Assembly: GCA_937921865.1 (NCBI GenBank)
Contig: CAKZWF010000040.1
Coordinates: 1-63,327, forward strand
Source: an uncultured Pseudomonadales bacterium
GTDB taxonomy: Bacteria > Pseudomonadota > Gammaproteobacteria > Pseudomonadales > Azotimanducaceae
DNA length: 63,327 nt
Direction: 5' to 3'
Every line of letters begins with the position of its first letter. The stretch's first letter is position 1. The position numbers and the translations under genes are program-made. This document shows, in pieces, positions 34,596 through 43,130 of this stretch. The notes under the pieces are model-generated. The model made no database searches, had not been told where the DNA came from, and saw nothing but the letters and a program-made list of their open reading frames with translations.

Positions 34596-35471
34596 ATGAT
34601 CCGCTACATGGAACGAACCCGGAATTACTACGGCACTCTGGGCTATCCGGCTTACGAGTGGGCACACCATGATCAGGTACCCTTTCATGCCCCGAGCAAA
34701 CCGCTGAGCGAAAGCAGGCTCGCACTGATCACCACAGCCTCCCCACATCAGCGCGAACTGGGCGATCAGGGGCCGGGGGCCGCGTATAACGCAGCGGCCA
34801 AATTCTTCAAGGTCTACACATCCCCCGCCGAACCGACACCCGACCTGAGAATTTCTCACCTCGGCTACGACCGCAAACACACCACCGCGGCTGATCCGAA
34901 CACATGGCTGCCGATTGCCCGGCTGCGCGAAGCCGAACGCGACGGCGTGTTTGCAGAGCTGGCGCCAGAAGTGATTGCAGTCCCAACCAATCGCAGCCAG
35001 CGGGTGACCTGCGAAGTTGATGCCGTCGCCGCACTCGAACACTGCGAGCGACTCGGCGTAGACGTCGCACTGCTGGTACCGAGCTGACCCGTCTGCCATC
35101 AGACCGTGAGTCTGATCGCCCGCCACCTTGAAGCCAACGGCATTGCCACTGTGATCATGGGCTGCGCACGCGACATTGTGGAAAGTGCCGGTGTGCCCAG
35201 ATACTTCTGGAGCAACTTCCCTTTAGGCAACTCAGCGGGTAAACCCGATGACATTGATTCTCAGACCAGAACACTGCGCGACGCGCTGGCCCTGATCGAC
35301 AGCGCCACCCAACCGGGAACCACCCGAATATCAGCGCAACGCTGGTCAGACAACGATGACTGGCAGCTCGACTTCATGAATATTGAACGCTTAAGCGATC
35401 AAGACATCGACCGTCTGCGCGGAGAATTTCAGGCCCAGAAGGACACAGCCCGGCAGATCAAAACACGTTGA
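34596..35471 (+). CDS. Selenoprotein of the GrdB/PrdB-like reductase family, UGA read as selenocysteine
   Basis: The reading frame from ATG 34596 (GGAGG five bases upstream) runs 163 codons to TGA at 35085-35087. It continues in the same frame for 127 further codons to TGA at 35469-35471, giving 291 residues with Sec164. The motif around it, VPS-U-P-V-C-H-Q-T-V, is a U-x-x-C redox pair (U164, C167), as in glycine/sarcosine/betaine and proline reductase-type selenoproteins. The two halves together have the length and composition of one protein: SRLALITTASPHQ near 40, IARHLEANGIATVIMGCARD after the Sec. A bacterial SECIS-like hairpin follows the UGA. The PrdB-like group is known from marine proteobacteria, but its substrate is not established there. 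It is followed after 17 bases by a GMC oxidoreductase. Automated calling would split it into two genes. Confidence 0.9.
35098..35116 (+). promoter_or_regulatory. Bacterial SECIS-like hairpin
   Basis: ATCAGAC (35098-35104) pairs perfectly with GTCTGAT (35110-35116) around the loop CGTGA, which contains the GU expected for SelB recognition. The loop begins 18 bases after the UGA, within the range seen in E. coli SECIS elements. The hairpin lies inside the coding sequence, as bacterial SECIS elements do. It is seen directly; function is inferred from known SECIS architecture. Confidence 0.8.
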
Positions 35472-35488
35472 CCAGACGGAACAGATAG

Positions 35489-37222
35489 ATGACAGAGCAC
35501 TCAACGGCCCCGATGATTGCCACCAGCAGCGAACCCTGGGACGCCATCGTCGTCGGTTCCGGGATCACCGGCGGTTTTGCGGCGATGGAACTGACCCGGC
35601 GCGGACTGCGCACTCTGGTGCTGGAACGGGGGCCGGATGTTGTGCACGGTCGCGACTATCTCTATGAACACAAACGCCCCTGGCAGATGCCCTCACGCGG
35701 CATGCTGCAGCGCCGTCACCTCGACGAAGTCAAACCGGTCCAGAGCCGAACCGGTTTCATGCATCCTGGCATGGAGCGCTGGTTTGTCGATGACACCGAG
35801 TATCCGTATCTCGAAGATCGGCCGTTTTCCTGGATTCGAGGCTATCAGGTCGGCGGTCGCTCCCTGACTTGGGGCCGGCAGAGCTATCGTCTGAGTGATC
35901 TCGATTTCGAAGCCAACGCCCGGGAAGGCATCGCCGTAGACTGGCCGATCCGCTATCAGGAACTCGCGCCCTGGTATGACTATGTGGAAGGTATCGTCGG
36001 CATCTCCGGCCGCAATGAAGGCCTCGGTCAGTTACCCGATGGCAACTTCCTGCCAGCTATGGCGTTCTCCCGGGGCGAAGAACATTTCAAGAGCGCACTT
36101 GATGCGCACTTTGATGATCGCATGATGACCATCGGCCGGACCGCAGTCATTACCCAGCCTCATCGCGGCCGCGCCGGCTGCCACTACTGCGGCCCCTGTT
36201 CAATGGGTTGCAGCACCGGCTCATATTTCTCTTCTCAGAGCGTCACCCTGCCGGCAGCACGCGCTACCGGACTCATGACCCTGCGGCCGGACAGCGTGGT
36301 CGAAAGTGTGCTGGTAGACGAAACCACCCAGCGCGCCAGCGCGGTGCGGGTAATCGACCGGGTCAGCAAAGAAGTCGTCGAGTATCGGGGCAAGCTCATC
36401 TTCCTGTGCGCTTCGACGATTGCCAGCACCCAGATCATGCTCAACTCGATCAGTGATCGGTTTCCCAACGGACTGGCCAACGACAGTGGCGCGCTTGGTC
36501 ACTACCTGATGGATCATCATTTCAAGGTCAGCGCTCGCGGGCGTCTGCCCGGTATGCTGGACCGTTACACCGAAGGCTACAGACCCAACGGCATCTACAT
36601 CCCACGATTCCGTAACCTCAACAAAACCTCCACTCAACCGGACTTTCTGCGTGGCTATGGCTACCAGGGTGGCTCCGGTCGGCAAAGCTGGCGTGGCAGG
36701 GAAATGCAGGGTTTTGGCGAGGGTCTGAAAGATCAGCTGCGCGAGCCAGGTCCCTGGACCATGGGTTTAGGCGCATTCGGCGAGATGCTGCCGGATGCGG
36801 CCAACACCATGAAGCTCGATGCCGCTCAGACCGACGCCTGGGGTATGCCTTTAGTACGGATCTCCTGCGAAATCGGTCCGAACGAACTGGCCATGCGTAA
36901 AGACATGGCGACCAACGCGGTTGAAATGCTTGAAGCCGCGGGTGCAACCGACATCAAAAGTTCGGATCGCTACACACCTGGCGGAATTGGTGCGGAAGCG
37001 GGTCTGGCCATCCACGAAATGGGCACTGCCCGGATGGGCCGCGATCCGGCCACGTCGGTACTGAATGGCTTCAATCAGGCCCACAGCGTCGCGAATCTGT
37101 TTGTTACCGACGGCAGCTGCATGACCAGCTCTGCCTGTCAGAACCCGTCACTGACCTATATGGCATTGACCGCGCGGGCCGTCGACTACGCAGTTGACGC
37201 GATGAATCGCCGGGATATTTAG
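35489..37222 (+). CDS. GMC-type FAD oxidoreductase with Cys cluster motif
   Basis: This 577-residue FAD-dependent dehydrogenase belongs to the glucose-methanol-choline family. The FAD dinucleotide motif GSGITGG is at 23-29 and RGYQVGGRSLTWGRQSYR at about 117-134. C-terminal EMGTARMGRDP and NLFVTDGSCMTSSACQNPSLT contain the catalytic-region residues, with Asn where many GMC enzymes have the His-Asn pair. C231-x2-C234-x2-C237-x3-C241 (GCHYCGPCSMGC) could hold an iron-sulfur cluster, like the cluster-bearing gluconate/glucose/fructose dehydrogenase large subunits. It has no signal peptide of its own. The next gene encodes a Tat-exported subunit-3-like protein, suggesting co-export as a complex. 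No cytochrome c subunit follows. Sugar, sugar acid or alcohol are all possible substrates. Confidence 0.93.
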   Translation: MTEHSTAPMIATSSEPWDAIVVGSGITGGFAAMELTRRGLRTLVLERGPDVVHGRDYLYEHKRPWQMPSRGMLQRRHLDEVKPVQSRTGFMHPGMERWFVDDTEYPYLEDRPFSWIRGYQVGGRSLTWGRQSYRLSDLDFEANAREGIAVDWPIRYQELAPWYDYVEGIVGISGRNEGLGQLPDGNFLPAMAFSRGEEHFKSALDAHFDDRMMTIGRTAVITQPHRGRAGCHYCGPCSMGCSTGSYFSSQSVTLPAARATGLMTLRPDSVVESVLVDETTQRASAVRVIDRVSKEVVEYRGKLIFLCASTIASTQIMLNSISDRFPNGLANDSGALGHYLMDHHFKVSARGRLPGMLDRYTEGYRPNGIYIPRFRNLNKTSTQPDFLRGYGYQGGSGRQSWRGREMQGFGEGLKDQLREPGPWTMGLGAFGEMLPDAANTMKLDAAQTDAWGMPLVRISCEIGPNELAMRKDMATNAVEMLEAAGATDIKSSDRYTPGGIGAEAGLAIHEMGTARMGRDPATSVLNGFNQAHSVANLFVTDGSCMTSSACQNPSLTYMALTARAVDYAVDAMNRRDI

Positions 37223-37247
37223 TCGTGATATCAAAGAGAAACGCATC

Positions 37248-37859
37248 ATGAATCACTCCAGACAGTGGACGCCAGCAGACCCCGATCAGCCTCACGCTCG
37301 GCGTATCGGTCGGCGCCAGTTCCTCACCCTGAGTGCCCGGGCACTGAGTACGATGGCAGCAGCCAGCCTACTGCCGGACGCCCTGGCAGCATCAAACCCG
37401 GAGCACGCAGGCGATCTGCTGACCAGCACAGCAGGCATTGAAAACGCTCGGGTATTGAGTCAGATCTGTGAACGCATCCTGCCTGGCACAGATACACCGG
37501 GGGCAATTGAGGCCGGAGTGCCCGATTTCATCGCCGGAGTACTGAATATCGTTTACCTGGATGCTGAGACTCAGCGCTTCGTCAGCCAGCTCAGCGCCTT
37601 CAACGCAGCGACTACGACCGAGTACGGCAGACCTTTCGATCAGCTGACTACCGCCCAGCAGGATAACCGGCTGAGTGCGATGGCATCTGACGAGAGCAGC
37701 AACGAGGCGGCATTCTTTGCAGAACTCCGCCAGCTCACCGTCTACGGCTATTACACCTCAGAGCCGGGTGCCACCAGCGAACATTCACTGACCGACTACA
37801 TGGCACCCTGGAATGGCGACATCGCCTACGACGACGTCGGCCGGATGTGGACCGGCTAG
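37248..37859 (+). CDS. Gluconate 2-dehydrogenase subunit 3-family protein with Tat signal
   Basis: This 203-residue small subunit has a twin-arginine signal: GRRQFLTLSARALSTMAAAS begins at about 21, with cleavage after LAA near residue 49. The mature domain carries ILPGTDTPGAIEAGVPDFIAG (around 82-102), the typical subunit-3 block, and a C-terminal LTVYGYYTSEPG. In the gluconate/fructose/glucose dehydrogenase family this subunit helps export the GMC subunit through Tat. It starts 25 bases after the GMC gene and is the last gene of the selenoprotein-GMC run. Its stop overlaps the end of the convergent acyl-CoA dehydrogenase gene by four bases, with no terminator visible between them. Confidence 0.93.
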   Translation: MNHSRQWTPADPDQPHARRIGRRQFLTLSARALSTMAAASLLPDALAASNPEHAGDLLTSTAGIENARVLSQICERILPGTDTPGAIEAGVPDFIAGVLNIVYLDAETQRFVSQLSAFNAATTTEYGRPFDQLTTAQQDNRLSAMASDESSNEAAFFAELRQLTVYGYYTSEPGATSEHSLTDYMAPWNGDIAYDDVGRMWTG

Positions 37860-39052
37860 TCCGGTAGACCCAGCACCCGCTTGGCGAGAATGTTGAGCTG
37901 CACCTCAGAGGTGCCACCTTCGATTGAGTTTGCCTTGGAGCGCAACCAGCCGCGGGTCGCATCGAGTTCAGCATCCGCAAACGCGGAATCCTGTCCCCAG
38001 CCCAGACTGCGGCTACCCATCATTTTCAACATCAGCTCAAAACGGTTCTTGTTCTGCTCGGTGCCGAAGTACTTGAACATCGAACTCACCGCCCCGGGTG
38101 CTTTACCACTCTCGGACTCTTCAACTGAGCGCTTCATGGTCAGCTGGAAAGAACGATCATTCATCCGGTGATGCAGGATGGATGCCCGCAAGCTGGTGTC
38201 AGCAATTTTGCCGTCCTTCAGGCCAACGTAGTCTTTCGCCAGTTCTTCCAGAGTCGCCGCTTTCTGGCCACCACCACCGATGCCGCCAATCGATGTGCGC
38301 TCGTACTGCAGCAATCGTTTTGCCACCGTCCAGCCTTTGCCAACTTCGAACACCACCTGGCTTTTCGACGCTCGAACATTGTCAAAAAATGTTTCGCAGA
38401 AGGGCGAGAGTCCGCTGATCAGCTTGATCGGCTTGACCGTGACCCCGGGCGTGGCCATATCAAACAGAATGAAGGTAATGCCTTCGTGTTTCGGTGCGTT
38501 TGGATCGGTTCGGACCAGACAGAACATCCAGTCCGCGTTGTCTGCGCCCGAAGTCCAGATCTTCTGGCCGTTGATGATGTAGTCGTCGCCATCTTCCACA
38601 GCGGAAGTACGCAAACTGGCAAGGTCAGAGCCCGCATTCGGCTCGCTGTAGCCCTGACACCACCAGATGTCACCACGAGCAATCTGCGGCAGATGTTGTT
38701 CTTTCTGAGCATCAGAGCCGTATTCGAGCAACGCCGGACCGATCATGCTGATGCCCATGCCTAAATGCGCAGGACGGGCATTGATCCGTCGCAGCTCGCT
38801 GGCAAGCACCTGATTTTCTTCGACGCTCAGGCCGGCACCGCCATATTGTTTCGGCCACATCGGCACGGTAAAGCCACGCTCAGCCATGCGCTCCAGCCAG
38901 AGTTTGGTCTCCGGATTCTTGAATCTGGCATTGCGGCCACCGCCCGGATACTCATCAGCCGGCATCGCAGTACGAATACTCGGCGGGCAGTTCTCTTCCA
39001 GCCAGTTTCTGACTTCTTCTCGAAATGCATCCAGCGACACGTCGTTCTCCAT
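37856..39052 (-). CDS. Acyl-CoA dehydrogenase family protein
   Basis: This flavoprotein has 398 residues from the ATG at 39052. It has the full three-domain acyl-CoA dehydrogenase layout. VPMWPKQYGGAGLSVEENQVL lies in the N-terminal helical part, WWCQGYSEPNAGSDLASLRT and INGQKIWTSGADNADW in the beta part, and IEGGTSEVQLNILAKRVLGLP at the C-terminus. EGGTSE is the region where the catalytic glutamate or its substitute lies in several subfamilies. Upstream in-frame ATGs at 39055 and 39091 are possible, and no clear ribosome site decides. The gene is alone, convergent with the Tat subunit gene and divergent from the MFS carrier. Substrate chain or type cannot be read; long-branched or aromatic acyl-CoA is possible. 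Confidence 0.93.
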   Translation of the reverse strand: MENDVSLDAFREEVRNWLEENCPPSIRTAMPADEYPGGGRNARFKNPETKLWLERMAERGFTVPMWPKQYGGAGLSVEENQVLASELRRINARPAHLGMGISMIGPALLEYGSDAQKEQHLPQIARGDIWWCQGYSEPNAGSDLASLRTSAVEDGDDYIINGQKIWTSGADNADWMFCLVRTDPNAPKHEGITFILFDMATPGVTVKPIKLISGLSPFCETFFDNVRASKSQVVFEVGKGWTVAKRLLQYERTSIGGIGGGGQKAATLEELAKDYVGLKDGKIADTSLRASILHHRMNDRSFQLTMKRSVEESESGKAPGAVSSMFKYFGTEQNKNRFELMLKMMGSRSLGWGQDSAFADAELDATRGWLRSKANSIEGGTSEVQLNILAKRVLGLPD

Positions 39053-39149
39053 CATCAGTTCATTCAACTGACGATAATACCTCAGCCGCATGTGGTTGTG
39101 CCGTCAACGCAATCGAAGGTATGGTCGGATAAGGGATAGGGAGAGAATA

Positions 39150-40718
39150 ATGGCTGAGGGGTCCGTCACCGCTACGCCGGCATCGCCGAGCGCAAAATCC
39201 GAGCGCACGCTCAGTAACTGGGCACTGGCCTCTTACGGGGCTCCGGCATTGCCACTGTCGATGGTGTCGCTGCCGATGGCCGTCTATCTTCCCGCCGTCT
39301 ACGCAGACTCCGAGGGTTTTGGCCTGGGCCTGGCGTTTGTTGGCCTGGTCATGGTGCTGTCGCGGGTGTTCGATGGGGTCACCGATCCGCTTATCGGGTT
39401 TCTATCAGATCGCATCCGCACTCCCTGGGGACGACGCAAGCCTTTTGTCGTTCTAGGCACACCTCTGTATATCGCCGGCATCTACCTGCTGTTTATCCCG
39501 CCAATCGAATTCAGTGAAATCACCTTCCTGGGTATGACCATGAATTCGGGCTACCCGTGGATGCTCGGAGCGCTGGTGCTCACCTATGTCGGCGCCACCA
39601 TCAAAGATGTTCCCTACAGTGCCTGGGGAGGCGAACTGTCGCGAAACTATAACGAGCGCACGCTGATCACCAGCTGGCGCGAAGGCTTCACTGTCACCGG
39701 CTCACTGATCGGCGCTTTTACTCCGGCCATCATCTTTTTCTTCGGCTACGACAAACCCACTGATGCGGTCTACTTTCTGTCCCTGGCGATCGCCTTTGTG
39801 ATGCCGGTACTGGTGGCCAACTGTGTGATCTCCACACCCGAGTTCGAGGTCAAAGAACGCAGCAAAGAAAGCCTGCCGATCCGCAAAGCATTCAAATACG
39901 TCTGGAACAACGAACCCTACCGTCGCCTGGTGATCATCTTCCTGTTTTCAACCATCGGCGCGGCGATGACCAATACCTTAAGCTTCTTTTTTGTCAAACA
40001 CGTACTGCTGGCGGGTGATCTCTACGGCTTTTATCTGGCGCCCTATTTCATCTCTCAGATTATTGCGATTCCGCTGTGGTTCAAGCTTTCCCGCAAGATC
40101 GGCAAACATCGCGCAACAATGGTGGCCATCGGCTGGTATGCGCTGTGGTCATGCTTCATTCCGCTGATCGCTATTGCGCCCATGGTCTGGTTCGACGCTT
40201 TTGAGATCAGCCAGATTCTCAGCTTCCTGCCCGCGGAGAGCCACGCATCGATGGTGAGCTATTTCGAAGGCATACCCACCGGCAAGTTTCTGTTTTTCAT
40301 CGTCATCATGTGCCTGAAAGGCTCGTCGATCGGCGCCCTGTCAGCACTGCCCTATGCGATGGCGGCCGATGTGATTGACGTGGATGAGTCGAGAACAGGA
40401 AAACGCCAGGCGGGCACGTATTTTTCGATCTGGTTGATGACCCGAAAACTGGCTTATGCAGTTGGGCTGTTTGTGGGCACCAACATGGTGGTTCTGTTCG
40501 GCTTCAACTCGCTGGCGGATCCTCTCGACACCACCAACACCACCTTCGCATTGCTGATGCTGGCCTGCTGCTATTCAGTAATTCCAGCGCTGTTCAAGTT
40601 TGTCGCACTGCCGCTGTTGTGGAACTACCCGCTGACCGAGGATCGACTGAAGGAAATTCAGGCTGAGATCGCAGCCAATAACCGCGAAACGGTACCCGCG
40701 CCCGCCAACACCAGCTGA
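39150..40718 (+). CDS. MFS_2 (GPH-type) transporter
   Basis: This 522-residue carrier has about 12 membrane segments. It shows the GPH-family motif SRVFDGVTDPLIGFLSDR followed by RTPWGRRKPFVVLG (about 69-100). PYSAWGGELSRNYNERT is around 155-171, and the second-half ADVIDVDESRTGKRQAGTYFS has the conserved region typical of MFS_2 proteins. The ATG at 39150 has GGGAGAG upstream; the longer frame to 39090 overlaps the divergent gene. It lies 97 bases from the acyl-CoA dehydrogenase start and may share its regulator. It is related in family, but not closely in sequence, to the carrier at 26053. Substrate unknown. Confidence 0.92.
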   Translation: MAEGSVTATPASPSAKSERTLSNWALASYGAPALPLSMVSLPMAVYLPAVYADSEGFGLGLAFVGLVMVLSRVFDGVTDPLIGFLSDRIRTPWGRRKPFVVLGTPLYIAGIYLLFIPPIEFSEITFLGMTMNSGYPWMLGALVLTYVGATIKDVPYSAWGGELSRNYNERTLITSWREGFTVTGSLIGAFTPAIIFFFGYDKPTDAVYFLSLAIAFVMPVLVANCVISTPEFEVKERSKESLPIRKAFKYVWNNEPYRRLVIIFLFSTIGAAMTNTLSFFFVKHVLLAGDLYGFYLAPYFISQIIAIPLWFKLSRKIGKHRATMVAIGWYALWSCFIPLIAIAPMVWFDAFEISQILSFLPAESHASMVSYFEGIPTGKFLFFIVIMCLKGSSIGALSALPYAMAADVIDVDESRTGKRQAGTYFSIWLMTRKLAYAVGLFVGTNMVVLFGFNSLADPLDTTNTTFALLMLACCYSVIPALFKFVALPLLWNYPLTEDRLKEIQAEIAANNRETVPAPANTS

Positions 40719-40752
40719 TCGGCGCTTGCCCGACATGATTGAACCTGCGGGT

Positions 40753-41367
40753 CTAGGCTTCTTCCTGATGTGCAATCAGCACCTGAATCTGGCTGCCCAG
40801 CCATTCGGGGAAACCCAGTGAGTCTTCGGCGTCCATGCTCACCAGTTTAGCCAGCGCAGGTCCGGATATCCCGTAGCCGATTGCTGCAGTTGCGACCAGG
40901 AACACCAGCTGCCTGGCGGTACGCTCATTGTCCGCATGCACCGGCAGTCGACTGGCCAGCACCGGGATCAACTCGCCGAAAAGAGCCTCGACTTCTGCTG
41001 TTGGCGTCGCTGAGGTGGTCAGATCTTCGTCACTGACTGCCAGCCAGGCCAGCAGCTTGGCGTGCCCTCCACTCGACAGCGCTTCAAAAAGCTCCCGCAT
41101 GATCGATTCGGTGTCGAACGATGTTTCTGAGCGCAGCGCGCTGATCATGTCCCGCAGCAGACGGTCGGTCATGTGATGCACCAGCGCCCGGCGCATGTCA
41201 TTGGTGTTGCCGAAGTGATGAAGCAGGGTCGCATGCGACATCCCGGCGTCGCGGGCAACATCAACAATGTTCAGGCCATCAATACCTAATCTGCCCAGGC
41301 GTGCTTGAGCCGCGTCAAGAATCAGCAGTCGGGCTTCGTCAGCAGAACGCCGTTTTCGGGTAGCCAT
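40753..41367 (-). CDS. TetR-family transcriptional regulator
   Basis: This is a 204-residue TetR protein. The N-terminal HTH domain is at about 8-58 (LLILDAAQARLGRLGIDGLNI, then VARDAGMSHATLLHHFGNTND). The C-terminal ligand domain begins around 75 and resembles those of the broader AcrR/FadR group. It is on the minus strand, downstream of an MFS gene (113-base gap) and convergent with the MFS_2 carrier. The gap upstream contains two direct copies of GTTAAAA 15 bases apart, a possible binding region. It may regulate either transporter or the nearby acyl-CoA dehydrogenase; nothing in the sequence decides this. Confidence 0.93.
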   Translation of the reverse strand: MATRKRRSADEARLLILDAAQARLGRLGIDGLNIVDVARDAGMSHATLLHHFGNTNDMRRALVHHMTDRLLRDMISALRSETSFDTESIMRELFEALSSGGHAKLLAWLAVSDEDLTTSATPTAEVEALFGELIPVLASRLPVHADNERTARQLVFLVATAAIGYGISGPALAKLVSMDAEDSLGFPEWLGSQIQVLIAHQEEA

Positions 41368-41480
41368 AGGGCGAGAAACTTCCTGTTAAAATTCAATCAG
41401 TTAAAACCGATACGTGTGCAGACTGTCAAATCAAGTGTAACTAGCGAGCTGGCACCAGCGCGACCCGTAGGTAGCCTGCC

Positions 41481-42692
41481 TTATGCAGCCGGCTCCAGAT
41501 CGGCGATTTCGACAGCGGCAAAGTCTGTGGTGCTGTAGACATAAATAACGGCCGCCAGCACCCCGATGACCGGCACCGCCAGCGTCGGCAACGCGCCAAA
41601 CACTGCCGCGCAATAGCCCATCAACAGCGAGCCGATCGGCATGCCCCCGAGCATGCCCAGCGAAAACACCGACATGACCCTGGCACGGTGGCTGGTTGAT
41701 GATGCCGCCTGAACAATGCTGCGCAGCATGTTCATGCAGACACCGCCGCCAAGACCCCAGCAGAAAATCACCACATAAAACCCTGCCACCGACAACTCCA
41801 GCTGAGCCAGCAACAGCACAATACAGCCACCGATCAGAGCCAGAAATACGGCGCGGCCCGGCCGGGCGACACCACCACGGCGCAACATCCACAGACTCGC
41901 CACCACGGTACCCAGGATATTGGCGGCAAAGGCCTGGGAAATATCCACCGCGGTGCCGGCATAGACATCCCGCACAATCAGCGGCAGCAGCACTACATAA
42001 CCGCCAGCAAAAAACACCCCTATGGCAGTGTTCAACATCACCGCAGGCCGAATCACCGCTGACTGGGACACTTCTTTGAGGCCGGATCGAATCGCGTGCA
42101 GCGGCGGCTCATGCTTTTCCAGCGGTGCAGCAGCAGGGACCTTCACGCGCATGACCGCCAGCGCGCCCAGCATCATCACCCCGGACTGAAACACCATCAG
42201 CGGTACCACACCAACCGAATCCGCGAGTGAGGCAATTGCAAAGCCGACAATCTGCAGCGTCCACTGCATTGTCATGACCACAATGACGGTGCGTTGAATT
42301 CGATCTCCGGCCACCCGATTGACCAGCGCATCCCGCGCCGGCTGGGAAAGTCCGGTGAAAATCCCGCCGACAAGGCCGTAGACAAAGAGCATGGCAAAAG
42401 ACAACTGCTCACCGAAAACAAAATAGGCGATGACCAGCGGCGGGATTCCTGCCAGCAGGTGGGTAGTGACGAGAATTCGGCGCTGATCGAACCGGTCGCC
42501 GAGCACACCGCCAATCAGCAGCAGAAACAGCGCCGGCAGCTGCCAGGACATCTGCGCGATGCCGACCCGTTCTGCCGACTCATGCAGAACAACAGCGACC
42601 AGAAACGGAAAGAGCACCTGCTGAATACCGCCCGGGATCAGATGGCAGGCTGTGCTCGCCAGATACCAGTTCAGCGGCGCTCTGGCGCTCAT
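41481..42692 (-). CDS. MFS transporter
   Basis: This 403-residue major facilitator protein has about 12 helices and a conserved GGVLGDRFDQRRILVTTHLL segment after the second helix, the family's motif A. It differs from the MFS_2 carriers in this window and resembles the enterobactin-exporter/macrolide-efflux-like group (MFS_3). It starts three bases before the end of the CoA-binding protein gene (stop 42696), so the two are probably in one transcript. It is followed by a TetR gene, a layout common for drug or metabolite exporters. The exported compound is unknown. Confidence 0.9.
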   Translation of the reverse strand: MSARAPLNWYLASTACHLIPGGIQQVLFPFLVAVVLHESAERVGIAQMSWQLPALFLLLIGGVLGDRFDQRRILVTTHLLAGIPPLVIAYFVFGEQLSFAMLFVYGLVGGIFTGLSQPARDALVNRVAGDRIQRTVIVVMTMQWTLQIVGFAIASLADSVGVVPLMVFQSGVMMLGALAVMRVKVPAAAPLEKHEPPLHAIRSGLKEVSQSAVIRPAVMLNTAIGVFFAGGYVVLLPLIVRDVYAGTAVDISQAFAANILGTVVASLWMLRRGGVARPGRAVFLALIGGCIVLLLAQLELSVAGFYVVIFCWGLGGGVCMNMLRSIVQAASSTSHRARVMSVFSLGMLGGMPIGSLLMGYCAAVFGALPTLAVPVIGVLAAVIYVYSTTDFAAVEIADLEPAA

Positions 42693-42695
42693 CCC

Positions 42696-43118
42696 TCAGG
42701 CTGCATAGCGAGCATGTTCCAGCTTGATGCAGAGATCCACCACCACATCCAGATTACCGCCTTCGGCTATTTCAATACCGCGCGGACTGATTACACCCAG
42801 CTGCAGCCATAGGCCCTGAGCGCCAATCTGCACAGCCTGTTCGGCGATTTCAGGAACCGCATCCGGGGCTCTGAACACATCCACCAGATCAACCTTGCCG
42901 GGAATCTCGAGCAGAGACGCATAGGCACGCTGGCCGAGCACTTCAGACTCCATAGGATTCACCGGAATGACCTGGTACCCGGCCTTCAACAGATAAGCGC
43001 CAACACCATGACTGGGGCGCGATGGATTGGCCGAAAGACCCACCACCGCAATCGACCTGGATTCAAGCAGCCGGCGCACCAGCGCCGGCGCCTGATACTT
43101 CTGGTCTATCTCATTCAC
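42696..43118 (-). CDS. CoA-binding domain protein (YccU-like)
   Basis: This 140-residue single-domain Rossmann protein begins with SRSIAVVGLSANPSRPSHGV (about 20-39). It continues with YQVIPVNPMESEVLGQRAYASL and a LWLQLGVIS motif in which the conserved Gln and Ile lie near the cofactor. These are the features of the CoA_binding_2 family (E. coli YccU). It follows the aminotransferase gene by 12 bases and precedes the MFS gene by 3. Members are widespread and bind CoA or a nucleotide, but their biochemical role is unclear. Confidence 0.92.
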   Translation of the reverse strand: MNEIDQKYQAPALVRRLLESRSIAVVGLSANPSRPSHGVGAYLLKAGYQVIPVNPMESEVLGQRAYASLLEIPGKVDLVDVFRAPDAVPEIAEQAVQIGAQGLWLQLGVISPRGIEIAEGGNLDVVVDLCIKLEHARYAA

Positions 43119-43130
43119 CCGGAACCATCA

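Noticed and set aside
35085..35087. Stop codon making a truncated protein and a second gene starting at 35106 (GTG)
   Set aside because: The frame continues without a shift. The U-P-V-C motif and the following GU-loop hairpin fit selenocysteine insertion, and the second half lacks its own ribosome site.
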